A DNA stretch of 64,000 bases from Brevibacillus fortis (GTDB lineage Bacteria > Bacillota > Bacilli > Brevibacillales > Brevibacillaceae), in the NCBI RefSeq assembly GCF_003013395.1, contig NZ_PXZM01000036.1, forward strand, positions 186,001 through 250,000, written 5' to 3'. The notes under the pieces were generated by a model. It searched no databases and was not told where the DNA came from. It worked only from the letters and a program-made list of their open reading frames with translations. Position 1 is the first letter of the stretch, and the number at the start of each line of letters is the position of its first letter. Of this stretch, positions 1 through 10,300 are shown piece by piece. A program made the translations under genes and the position numbers.

Positions 1-3000
1 AACATGGAACAGGATCCAGCCGAACAAGGATTCGATTTACACACATACGATGTGATTATCGCCAATAACGCTATTCACAGGACGAAGGATGTTCGGGCGA
101 CATTATCGATCTTGCATCGGTTGCTTGCAGAGCAAGGATTGCTGTTTGCGATCGAGCTTACGAAAGATCGTTCAACAGCAAATGTGATCGGGGGGCTTGC
201 TGCTGACTGGTGGCAGCATGAGGACTCCGAGCTGCGGCAGCAATCCAGACTGATGGATCCCTCACGCTGGGAAAAGGCGCTTCGGGATACGAACTATCAA
301 TCGGTTGCCATTTATCCATCGTCAACAGCGCTGCCTGATTTAGCGTTATTGATCGGACATTCAGCGTATGCGCCACAAGAATATCGAGAGTGGATCTACC
401 AGATCAATTGGCAAACAAAAGAATTGACAACCAATCATCAGACGCAGCGTCCAGGGGTATGGTTGGTGTTTCAAGATGAAGGCGGTGTGGGAGAAACCCT
501 TGCTGACGCGATGTCTGCAGACGGACATGAAGTGTTCAAACTTCGCAGCGGCGAGGCATTTACTTCCCTCTCCTCCCACGAGTTCATTCTAGATCCGAGT
601 GAGCCGGCAGATCTGCGGCGTGTGTTCGAGAGACTAGGAGACAAAAAGGATAAGCTGACTGGCATTATTCACTTATGGAGCCTGACTGCGGGCGCCCAGC
701 AGCAAATGGGTCTAGGGCAGCTTGATGCTATTGAGTCAGCGCAACATCTGGGAGTCTACAGTCTGTTTCATTTGACACAAGCGTTGCTTGAGCTCGATCT
801 GAAGCAGGTGCTTGATTTACGGATTGTTTCGAACTATGCACAAGCAGTAGATGATAACGGACCTGTTTTTCCTGAAAAAGCTCCCTTGTTTGGTCTTGCC
901 AAGGTTATCTCGCAGGAAAATCCCAAACTGCAATGCTTTAGTCTGGATCTCGCGACAGAGGGGCTGTCTGCATCGCAGTTGGCTGATCAGCTTCTAGCGG
1001 AAGTTCGCTCCAATCGGGATGACACATTGGTTGCCTATAGAGGAAATCGCATTGTGCCAGAGATGAATCGCTGCGATATCGATAAGATTCCGAAACGGCC
1101 CGTAGAGATACGTGAAAATGGCGTTTATTTGATCGCCGGAGGTACAGGAAAACTCGGATTGGCATTCAGTAAGCATCTGGCCGCTCAGAACAATGTGACC
1201 CTCGTGCTGATAAATCGTTCTCCACTACCACCTAACCACGAGTGGCAAGCGCGTTTACAGCATCCAGACTGCAGTGCTACCGAGGCACGAAAGCTGAGAG
1301 ACCTGCTTGAGCTAGAGGAAATGGGAGCACAGGTAGTCTGCTATGCAGCTGATGTGTCCGACCGTCAGCAGATGGAGGATATTTCAGAGCAAGTCCGCGC
1401 CCGTTACGGACCGATCAACGGCATTATCCAATCCGCGGCGCATATCACCTTCGAGACGATTCAGACGAAGACGTTTTCTAATTTTCAAAATGGCTTGAAA
1501 GCGAAGATGGCTGGCACAGTCATACTCGATCAGATAGCTGAACCGGAGCATCTGGATTTCTTTGTGATCTTCTCATCACTCGCTTCGATTTGGGGTGGAG
1601 CGACTGGAAGTGACTATGTCTCGTCCAACTGCTTCTTGGATGCCTATAGTGCAGCTCGCAACCGAACAGGAAAACCGACGATTGCTCTGAACTGGTACGC
1701 GTTTGAAGGCATAACCGGTCCTGGTTTTATCGGATACATGCCGATGGATGGGGCGATTCAAGCCTTTCATGCATCATTGTCTTGCCACACTGAGCATCTG
1801 ATCATTGGACAATTTGATTTGCAAGTGCTGAAAGAATGGGCACCGTCTTTGAAAGTAAAGCTCGGTGAGTCGATCTTTGCAAGCGGACAGACCCGTAAAG
1901 AACCGGAAGCACCCTCTGTTGTCACCATGCAAAACCGTGTTGCTTTGTCTGGCAGGGAGGAAGGCGATCGCTACACTTCGTTGGAGCAAGCCTTAGGGCA
2001 GATTTGGTCCGATGTGCTGGGTTACACCGAATTAAGCATCGACGACGACTTTTTCAGACTGGGTGGCGATTCGCTTATGGCAATCGGTATCGTTTCCCGT
2101 GTCTCCAAGCAGCTGCAAAAAGAGATCACGATCACCGACCTGTTTCAGACACCAACGATCCGTCAATTGGCTGTGTTGATGGCTCCGAATGAAGAAACAG
2201 CTGTGTCAGCGATTCCTGTAGCCGAGCATCGGGAAGCTTATCCTGCCACTTCGTCTCAGCAGAGAATCTATGTACTGGAACAAATGCAGGAAGGGGCAGT
2301 TGCCTACAACATCCCTACCGTCATGCTGCTCGAAGGAGAGCTGGACAGAGAGGCTTTCGAACAGGCATTTGTCACGCTGGTACAGCGTCATGAGTCGCTG
2401 CGCACTTCATTTTCCATCGTGGATGGAGAGTTGATGCAAACCGTTCACCCGAACGTAGATTTTACGTTGGCGTATTGTGAAATTGACGAGAACGAGGCCA
2501 AGAGAGCAGTCGAGCAATTCATCCGAGCATTCGACTTGTCAAAAGCGCCACTAGTTCGCGGTATGCTGATTCGCATGGATGAAAACAAGCATTTATTGCT
2601 GTTCGACATGCATCACATTATTTCCGATGGTGTGTCCATCAACATTTTGATCCGCGAGTTCTTCCAATTGTATCAGGGACTCGAGTTGCCCGAGCTGCGG
2701 ATTCAATATAAAGACTACAGCGTGTGGCAAACAGAGCAGCTCGGCAATGGGGTATTGGCGGCTCAGGAGAAATTCTGGCTAAAAGAGCTGGGTGGAGAAC
2801 TTCCTGTGCTTAATCTGCCTACGGATCACCCTCGACCGTCCGTTCAGAGCTTTGAGGGAGATGTCCTGACCTTTGAGATTCCCCAAGAGATGACAGAGAA
2901 GATACTGGCACAGGCAAAAAACAACGGGGCAACCTTGTACATGACGCTACTGGGAGCGCTCACCATTATGTTGTCGAAATACGCTGGCGAAGAAGACATT

Positions 3001-5970
3001 ATCATTGGATCGCCGGTGGCTGGCCGTCATCATGCAGACTTGGAAAACATCGTTGGCGTCTTTCTGAATACGCTGGCGATGAGAAACTTCCCGCGAAGCG
3101 ATCGAACCGTGGCAGACTTCCTTCAGGAAGTAAAAGAACGGGCACTGGCTGCGCTCTCGCATGCCGACTATCCGTTCGAAATGCTGGTGGATCGTCTGAC
3201 TCTGCCAAAAGATACGGCGCGCAACCCACTATTTGATGTGATGTTTATTTTGCAAAACACCGGCGACGCGAAGGGAAGCATGAGTGCAAATGGGCTGACG
3301 CTCTCTCCTTATCCATTTGAACAACGCTCTACCCAGTTTGATCTGACCTTTGACATCATTGAGCGAGAACAGCGCCTGATTGTCGATATCGAATACAGCA
3401 ACAAGCTGTTCAGCAAAGAGACGATCGCGTCGATGTCCACACACTTCCAGAAAATTCTGGAGCAGATGGTGGAAGATCCTAAACAGTTGATCGGCAAGAT
3501 GTCCATGTTGGCAGCAGAAGAACGCTTGCTGCTGATGGAGCAATGGAATGACACGAGTTTGGAATACTCTCGTGAAAAAACAGTCGTCCAGCTTTTTGAA
3601 GAAGTAGCCGCAATACAGCCGAACGCGTTAGCTGTGACATGCGGAGACGAGAAAGTCACCTACGCGGAAATAAATAAGCGATCAAACCAAGTAGCCCGTT
3701 TAATCAAGCAACACGGCGTCACTGCTGATACTTGCGTGGGCCTTTTGACAAATCGATCTGTGGAAATGATGGTTGGATTGCTGGCGATCTTGAAAGCAGG
3801 CGCTGCGTTTGTTCCGATTGATCCGCAATATCCAGAAGAGCGTATCTCTTATGTTTTGGAAAATAGTATAACTCGCCTCGTCTTAACCCACGATTCTCTG
3901 GCCGAGAAGCAGTGGGGAAGTGTCGTCAGAGTGGACGTAAACGATTCTCAGATTGTGATGCAAGACGACTCCAATCTTCCGGCACAGGCTGCACCTGGGG
4001 ATCTCGCCTATGTCATTTACACATCGGGTTCTACAGGCAAGCCTAAAGGCGTTATGGTTGAACACGGCAATTTGATGAGCTTTTGCGCGGGGATCGGGAA
4101 ACACATCGATTTTGCCAGCGCAGACAAAATGCTGGCTGTGACGACGATTTCATTTGATATTTTTCTGCTCGAAACGATTGTTCCGCTGACGAAAGGGATG
4201 ACAGTGGTCATTGCAACCGAACAGCAGCAAGCTGACCCGCAGGTGCTCAAGGAGTTGATTTTGCAAGAAGAAATCAATTTCCTTCAACTGACGCCATCCC
4301 GTCTACAGCTCATGCTGGAAGAGAAGAGCAACTTGCACGCACTTGACTGCCTGAAAGCAATCCTGATTGGAGGAGAAGCCCTTTCAGCGTCTTTGTTCCA
4401 ACGGATTCGCACACAGACCAAGGCGAGACTTTACAATCTGTACGGTCCGACTGAAACAACGATTTGGTCTACGGTGCAGGACTTGACCGACGCAGAGGCG
4501 ATAACGATTGGCGCACCGTTGCCCAATACACAAGTGTACATCCTCGATGAGCATCTGCAACTGCAGCCGATGAAGATCACTGGCGATCTTTACATTGCAG
4601 GGGATGGGGTAACGAGAGGCTACTTCGGACAGCCAGCACTGACGGCTGAGCGCTATATCCCTCATCCGTTTATTCCTGGTCAACGTATGTACAAAACAGG
4701 TGATCTCGCGAGATGGCTGCCGGATGGGCGTATCGAATACGTGGGACGATCCGACTTTCAGTGCAAAGTACGTGGTTATCGGATTGAATTGGGGGAGATC
4801 GAAAGCGCTCTTTGTCAGCATCCGGAAATTACAGAAGCGGTGGTCAGTGTGCGAGATACCGCCAGCAATCCTTACCTGGCTGCGTACTATATGGGAACGC
4901 GAACGTTGGACAGCGAAGAATTGCGAGCTATGCTGAGCAAAAGCTTACCCGATTACATGATTCCACATTTCTATACGCATATGAGTATGTGGCCGCTGAC
5001 ACCTAACGGAAAACTGGATCGCAAATCATTGCCAGAGCCTGATGCGCTCAATGACAACCCCACCGAATATCAAGCCCCGGCTACGAGACTGGAAGAACAG
5101 GTGGCTGACATCTGGCGGGAAGTGCTTAAGCGTGAAATGGTCGGTATGCAGGATAACTTCTTCCACATAGGCGGTACTTCGCTATTACTGGTGCAAGTTC
5201 ATGCCAAGCTTGAACAGCTGTATCCTGGACGGGTTCGAATTGCCGATTTATTTGCCCATCCTACGCTGTCCAGCCTAACCAACTTTTTGCGGAATACCGC
5301 TTTAGAGCTAGCAGATGAACAAGAGGAAACCGATTCGACCACCTATTGGTTGAAGGAGCTGGATCGTGTCTCGCTGATAGAGTTGCCATCTCAGTATTGG
5401 GCTAGTAAAGAAGTGAATGCGGACACAAACTGGATCCAATTTTCACTTACGGATGATCTGTTTGAAAACGTGCAGCAGGTCAGTCAAATGGAAGCTGTTG
5501 AGGTAAGAGACGTTTTGCTTTCGATGTATTTATACCTCATGGCTGAGTTGACTGGACAACAGGATCTTTATATGGAAGTGGCTGTCGCCAAGGAGATGCA
5601 GACGAATGCTTATCCATTCCGGGTGAACATGTCAGAGGTCAACACCTTCTTCGATCTATTCAAGCAGGTACAGCAGAAACGACAGTTCATCGAGAAAATG
5701 ACTGGGGAGGCCTCGTTGTGGCTACAAAAATTGCGGACGGATCGCAACGACGGAACCATTATTCCATTCTTCGGCAGAGTCACTGAGTTTACAGATGCAT
5801 CGTTCACACACCATGAACATGAGCTTACGTTCTGGATAAAGGAAGGAATAGACGTGATTGATATCGTGTGTGCATTCGACCCTGATTGCCTCCGAGCAGA
5901 AAAAGTTACTGAGATGACTCAGGATTACCAGCAATTGCTCAAGATGCTAGTGAATGAATATATGACATAG
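1..5970 (+). CDS. Hybrid PKS/NRPS megasynthase, 5' truncated: MT-KR-ACP-C-A(Gly)-PCP-half C
   Basis: Reading is open from the first base, so the N-terminus lies outside the window. Counting from the Met codon at 4, I see the C-terminal part of a methyltransferase-like domain (to about 120), a ketoreductase (GGTGKLG near 378, Tyr538, Trp just before it, no LDD motif, so A-type-like), an ACP (GGDS, Ser690), a condensation domain (HHIISDG at 870), an adenylation domain (YTSGSTGKPKG near 1340) and a PCP (GGTS, Ser1726). Residues about 1788-1988 match only the C-terminal lobe of a condensation domain. Reading the ten specificity positions against GrsA gives DILQLGLIWK, the classical glycine code. 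The module therefore reduces a beta-ketoacyl chain and then adds glycine. It starts the operon part visible here, 16 bp before the acyltransferase gene. Whether the methyltransferase works cannot be judged because its SAM site is outside. Confidence 0.93.
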   Translation, partial: NMEQDPAEQGFDLHTYDVIIANNAIHRTKDVRATLSILHRLLAEQGLLFAIELTKDRSTANVIGGLAADWWQHEDSELRQQSRLMDPSRWEKALRDTNYQSVAIYPSSTALPDLALLIGHSAYAPQEYREWIYQINWQTKELTTNHQTQRPGVWLVFQDEGGVGETLADAMSADGHEVFKLRSGEAFTSLSSHEFILDPSEPADLRRVFERLGDKKDKLTGIIHLWSLTAGAQQQMGLGQLDAIESAQHLGVYSLFHLTQALLELDLKQVLDLRIVSNYAQAVDDNGPVFPEKAPLFGLAKVISQENPKLQCFSLDLATEGLSASQLADQLLAEVRSNRDDTLVAYRGNRIVPEMNRCDIDKIPKRPVEIRENGVYLIAGGTGKLGLAFSKHLAAQNNVTLVLINRSPLPPNHEWQARLQHPDCSATEARKLRDLLELEEMGAQVVCYAADVSDRQQMEDISEQVRARYGPINGIIQSAAHITFETIQTKTFSNFQNGLKAKMAGTVILDQIAEPEHLDFFVIFSSLASIWGGATGSDYVSSNCFLDAYSAARNRTGKPTIALNWYAFEGITGPGFIGYMPMDGAIQAFHASLSCHTEHLIIGQFDLQVLKEWAPSLKVKLGESIFASGQTRKEPEAPSVVTMQNRVALSGREEGDRYTSLEQALGQIWSDVLGYTELSIDDDFFRLGGDSLMAIGIVSRVSKQLQKEITITDLFQTPTIRQLAVLMAPNEETAVSAIPVAEHREAYPATSSQQRIYVLEQMQEGAVAYNIPTVMLLEGELDREAFEQAFVTLVQRHESLRTSFSIVDGELMQTVHPNVDFTLAYCEIDENEAKRAVEQFIRAFDLSKAPLVRGMLIRMDENKHLLLFDMHHIISDGVSINILIREFFQLYQGLELPELRIQYKDYSVWQTEQLGNGVLAAQEKFWLKELGGELPVLNLPTDHPRPSVQSFEGDVLTFEIPQEMTEKILAQAKNNGATLYMTLLGALTIMLSKYAGEEDIIIGSPVAGRHHADLENIVGVFLNTLAMRNFPRSDRTVADFLQEVKERALAALSHADYPFEMLVDRLTLPKDTARNPLFDVMFILQNTGDAKGSMSANGLTLSPYPFEQRSTQFDLTFDIIEREQRLIVDIEYSNKLFSKETIASMSTHFQKILEQMVEDPKQLIGKMSMLAAEERLLLMEQWNDTSLEYSREKTVVQLFEEVAAIQPNALAVTCGDEKVTYAEINKRSNQVARLIKQHGVTADTCVGLLTNRSVEMMVGLLAILKAGAAFVPIDPQYPEERISYVLENSITRLVLTHDSLAEKQWGSVVRVDVNDSQIVMQDDSNLPAQAAPGDLAYVIYTSGSTGKPKGVMVEHGNLMSFCAGIGKHIDFASADKMLAVTTISFDIFLLETIVPLTKGMTVVIATEQQQADPQVLKELILQEEINFLQLTPSRLQLMLEEKSNLHALDCLKAILIGGEALSASLFQRIRTQTKARLYNLYGPTETTIWSTVQDLTDAEAITIGAPLPNTQVYILDEHLQLQPMKITGDLYIAGDGVTRGYFGQPALTAERYIPHPFIPGQRMYKTGDLARWLPDGRIEYVGRSDFQCKVRGYRIELGEIESALCQHPEITEAVVSVRDTASNPYLAAYYMGTRTLDSEELRAMLSKSLPDYMIPHFYTHMSMWPLTPNGKLDRKSLPEPDALNDNPTEYQAPATRLEEQVADIWREVLKREMVGMQDNFFHIGGTSLLLVQVHAKLEQLYPGRVRIADLFAHPTLSSLTNFLRNTALELADEQEETDSTTYWLKELDRVSLIELPSQYWASKEVNADTNWIQFSLTDDLFENVQQVSQMEAVEVRDVLLSMYLYLMAELTGQQDLYMEVAVAKEMQTNAYPFRVNMSEVNTFFDLFKQVQQKRQFIEKMTGEASLWLQKLRTDRNDGTIIPFFGRVTEFTDASFTHHEHELTFWIKEGIDVIDIVCAFDPDCLRAEKVTEMTQDYQQLLKMLVNEYMT

Positions 5971-5986
5971 AGAAGGGTGATCAAAA

Positions 5987-7255
5987 ATGGACAAACTCGC
6001 ACTCTTATTCCCGGGACAAGGTTCGCAATATGTCGGAATGGGCCAATCATTATGTGAGGCCCATCCCGTTGCCGCTCGCACCTTTGAAGAAGCAAGTGAT
6101 GCGCTTGGATTTAACCTGCAAACACTTTGTTTTGCAGGGGATGTACAAGAACTGACCAAAACAGAGCACGCACAGCCAGCAATCTTGACGGCAAGCGTCG
6201 CAGCCTTCCGCGTTTATTCTCAGGAAATCGGCATTGAACCGGCGTGGGTGGCCGGTCACAGTCTGGGCGAATTTACAGCCCTGACTTGTGCCGGTGCCAT
6301 CCAGTTTGCAGATGCCGTTCGCCTTGTCTATCGGCGAGGTCAGTTCATGCAGGCGGCCACGCCGCAGGGTGTTGGAGCCATGTCAGCAATTTTCGGTTTG
6401 AATGATCAACTTGTCGAGGAGCTTTGTCGGGAACATTCTCGAGGCGATGCGATCGTTGTGGTCGCTAACCATAACTCCGCTGATCAGATCGTCATCTCCG
6501 GTCATGCACATGCGGTGCGGCAAGTAGAAGAAGCGTGCAAGCAGCATGGCTCGACTTCCGTTGTTAGTCTCAAAGTGAGCGCGCCTTTCCATTCGCCACT
6601 AATGGTGCAAGCCGCAGAACGTTTAAATGAGGAACTGAAGCGATATACGTACTGCGATCCCAAATGGCCAGTGATTTCCAATGTGACAGCAGAACCTTAT
6701 GTCCATGCTGATCAACTTGTCGATTTGCTCACGGCGCAGACAACCAGCCCTGTGCGTTGGCAATCTACGATGGATTATTTGGTAAAACAAGGAGTAAACA
6801 CCGTAATTGAGCTCGGTCCGAAAAGTGTGCTGACCAATTTGGCCAAAGGATATCCCCTTCGTGCCTTTGCCTTTGACAAGCAGGGGGAGATCAATCGTTA
6901 TCATCAAGAGCTTCGGGATGCCAAGGCGCGTAATCATACAGCAATTGCCCAACTTGTCGATTCTTGCATTGCGGTTGCTGTTTGCACCAAAAACCGCGGT
7001 CTCGATGAAGAAAATTACCAGCAAGGGGTGATCGCTCCCTACCAAGCTCTTCAACGACTGAGACAACAGCTGGAAGAAGGAGAAAAAGAGGGTGGCTATG
7101 GGGATGTACAGGAAGCTTTTTCTTTGCTTCGTTTGATCTTGCAAACCAAAAAGGCTCCTGACACGGAACAAGCCATGCGCTTTGAACAGCTTACCAGCAA
7201 ATCGGACTTGCAACAGCGATTTCCTGAGATCGGCAACGAATGGCAAGCTAGCTAA
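5987..7255 (+). CDS. Free-standing (trans-acting) malonyl acyltransferase with C-terminal extension
   Basis: Loads malonyl units onto the carrier domains of the neighbouring synthases. The N-terminal 300 residues are a FabD-type acyltransferase: GQGSQ near the start, the nucleophile motif GHSLGE with Ser92, and APFHSP with His202, the pattern usual for malonyl-selective trans-AT enzymes. Neither synthase in this window shows an integrated AT domain, so a separate enzyme is expected. The protein is 422 residues, about 120 longer than a plain AT; the extra C-terminal part is helical and charged and I do not recognise it. The ATG start has an AGAAGGGTGA site a few bases upstream. Sure of the enzyme class, less sure of malonyl specificity. 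Confidence 0.9.
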   Translation: MDKLALLFPGQGSQYVGMGQSLCEAHPVAARTFEEASDALGFNLQTLCFAGDVQELTKTEHAQPAILTASVAAFRVYSQEIGIEPAWVAGHSLGEFTALTCAGAIQFADAVRLVYRRGQFMQAATPQGVGAMSAIFGLNDQLVEELCREHSRGDAIVVVANHNSADQIVISGHAHAVRQVEEACKQHGSTSVVSLKVSAPFHSPLMVQAAERLNEELKRYTYCDPKWPVISNVTAEPYVHADQLVDLLTAQTTSPVRWQSTMDYLVKQGVNTVIELGPKSVLTNLAKGYPLRAFAFDKQGEINRYHQELRDAKARNHTAIAQLVDSCIAVAVCTKNRGLDEENYQQGVIAPYQALQRLRQQLEEGEKEGGYGDVQEAFSLLRLILQTKKAPDTEQAMRFEQLTSKSDLQQRFPEIGNEWQAS

Positions 7256-7275
7256 GTCGATTCAGGTGAGCAGAG

Positions 7276-7299
7276 GACCCAAGGACCCAAGGACCCAAG
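7276..7299 (+). repeat. Three tandem copies of GACCCAAG in the leader of the KS gene
   Basis: The unit GACCCAAG occurs three times in a row and runs straight into the AGGAGG ribosome site (7298-7303) for the GTG start at 7313. The copies are identical, so they could gain or lose units by slippage. Confidence 0.9.
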
Positions 7300-7312
7300 G
7301 AGGAAGAACGCA

Positions 7313-10300
7313 GTGAGCAAGCCATTAGGACTGAACCGAGTCAAATTGAATAAACAGCAGACGGATGCTCATTCAATAGAAAGCAAACCCAATCAACACG
7401 ATATTGCGGTGATTGGTGCTGCTTGCCGATTCGGAAGCGCAGAAAACCCGGCAGATTTTTGGCGTCTATTGCAAGCAGGTCAAGATTGTGTGCGAGAGCT
7501 TCCCAAAGAGCGCCAGAACGATTTGATTCCATTGTTACTCGCCAAAGGGTTGACGATGGAGCAAATCCAATTTCGAGAAGCTGCTTACCTGAATGAAATT
7601 GATAAGTTCGACCCGCAATTCTTCGGTCTTTCTCCTAAGGAAGCCAGCCAGATGGATCCGAATCAGCGCCTATTCCTGCTGACATGCTGGGAGGCGATTG
7701 AGGACGCCGGATATGGTGGGACAATGCTCGCAGGCAGTCGTACTGGTGTATATCTGGGGTTTAGTAGCGATTTTGGTGAAGAGTATAGACGAATGATTCG
7801 GGAGCTGGAACCAGAGGCATTGTCCACCTCAATCATTGGCAATATGAAATCGGTGATCGCTTCTCGCATCTCCTACATGCTTGATCTCAAAGGTCCGAGC
7901 ATGCTTGTGGATACTTCCTGCTCCTCGTCACTGATGGCTGTTCATCTGGCATGCCAAGCGATTCGTCGAGGAGAGTGTGAGATGGCGCTGGCAGGCGGTG
8001 TCAAGCTCATCTTGCTGTCTTTACAAGATGGAAGCAATGATTTGGGGATTTTATCACAATCTGGGCGTACGCGCCCTTTTGACAATGATTCAGACGGTAC
8101 GGGTGTCGGTGAAGGGGTTGGCGCCGTTTTGCTCAAACCGTTGACAAAGGCGCTTGCAGACGGGGATTCGATTTATGCCGTGATCAAGGGAAGTGCCGCC
8201 AATCAAGACGGTCATTCTTTCGGGCTTACGGCCCCGAATTCGTTGGCACAAGCCGAAGTTATTCAGCAGGCGTGGAAAGACGCGCAGATTGACCCCGAAA
8301 CCCTTTCCTACATTGAGGTGCACAGCATAGGTACAAAGCTTGGTGATCCTATGGAGATGGACGGACTGGAGAGAGCCTTTCGCCCATACACAAATCGGCG
8401 CCAATTTTGTGGGATCGGCTCTGTAAAGACGAACATCGGTCACACGGATCACGTAGCGGGCATGGCTGGTCTTTTCAAGGTGATCCTGTCTCTTAAACAA
8501 AAGCAGATACCACCACACTTACACTTTCAGCGCGCTAATCGGATGATTCCTTTTGAACAATCTCCCATTTACATCCATGACAAATTGACAGAATGGGAAC
8601 CAGAGCAAAGCGTGCGACGGGCTGGAATCAGCTCCTTTGGGATGAGTGGAACCAATGTGCACCTCGTAGTCGAGGAGGCACCGGGATTCATACAGCCTCC
8701 CAAGCAAGACGAAGGGTTTCAGGCTATCGCTTTATCCGCTAAAAGCAAGGAGAGCTTGTCCAACCTGTTGCTCCGCTTTCAGAATTGGACCCGCAAGCCT
8801 GTGGAGGAACTGCCGACATTGGAAAGTCTCAGTTTTACGGCGAATACCGGGCGTAGTCACTACGGCTACCGCTTGCTCCTTATTTGTAGGGACATGGATG
8901 ATTTCTCCGCTAAAATCAACAAGTTGTGCGCGAGCGATTGGACAACACTTTCTGAACCAGATATTTTCTTTGGCTGGCACAAGGTTATCTCCCACGAAAA
9001 GGCAGATAGAGAGCCAGGGATACTGACAGAGGCAGAACAGCAAGCGATGAATAAGGCGACCAGTGCTCTTTTGCAAAAACTTTTGTTGGCGCAAAACAAA
9101 GAGTTATCTGATCTAAAAGAGCTTGGAGAATTGTATGTAAGCGGGGCTGACGTGCGCTGGAGTTCCTTATATACATTTAAAAAGCCACGCCGCGTTCACC
9201 TCCCTGTTTATCCGTTTGAGCGCAAGCGCTGCTGGCTGGATATCGCTTCGCTTCATTCGCGTGGCGAGGATGCCAGAAGAGAAAAAGACAATGATGCACC
9301 GCAAAAATCTGCGGACGCGAAGCTGCCAAACGTGGTGGTACGTGGGAGAAAACACGATACCTACACCGTTTTAGAGCAAGAGCTTGCTCACATTTGGGGA
9401 TATGTTCTGGGGCTTGAAGAAATAGATGTCTATGACAGTTTTTACGAACTGGGTGGGGACTCGATCATCGCGATTAGAGTGATCAGCGAGATCTCTAAGC
9501 GGGTGAACCGAGAAGTAGAAGTAAAAGACCTGCTTACCCATTTGACCATTTCCGAGTTTGCTGCCTTTCTGGATTCGGCTCGGCATGAAGTAGAGCAGGT
9601 TGCGATAGCAGAGGCAGCAGTTACTGCTACTGCTGCCCAAATTGTTCACCAACGAAACACGAAACCAGCGCATGGCACGCAAATTAAACGCAGCACGTAT
9701 GCCGATGTCAGTCATTTATCCTGGCGTCAATGGAATTGTTATGATCGGGGTCTCGCTTTATTAATGGAGGAGCAGGATGCCCATCTGATTCCGTATTTTA
9801 AGCTTTTTCTCGGGTTGAAGCGCGGCTATCAGCTTGATACAGAGGGGTACCCCTATTCGTATCGGGAGCATGCTGAGGTTATGGGATATTTGTCGGATGA
9901 GGAGATGCTTTACAAATTTGGCTATCGGGTCAATCTCGTGCCTGTCGCTCGTCTAGATGAATTACATGAGTCGATCATTCGGCAATTGGATCAAGGTAAG
10001 CCAGTAATGGTCGCGTTTGACGAGTACTATACCTTTTACACGCCGCAATACCAGAAGGAACATACCGATCATCTCACCGTCATCACTGGCTATGACCATG
10101 ACAAGCAGGTATATACGATCATCAATCACAACCATTTGACGCGAGGTCAAGCTCAACGAATCCAGTACGATAAATTTTCCACAACGTATCAAACACTTGA
10201 GGAGATCTATGCAAATATAGAGCCGCATTCTCGGCTGATCATGGTGCTCGATCGCGTTACAGATGACGAAGCAAGCTTACGTTACAGCGCGGAGCAGGAG

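Noticed and set aside
1..400. Working methyltransferase domain
   Set aside because: Only its C-terminal part is in the window; the SAM-binding motif is outside, so activity cannot be claimed.
4384..4821. Minus-strand open frames inside the A domain and other parts of the megasynthase
   Set aside because: They are shadows of the coding strand; no ribosome sites and no recognisable domains.
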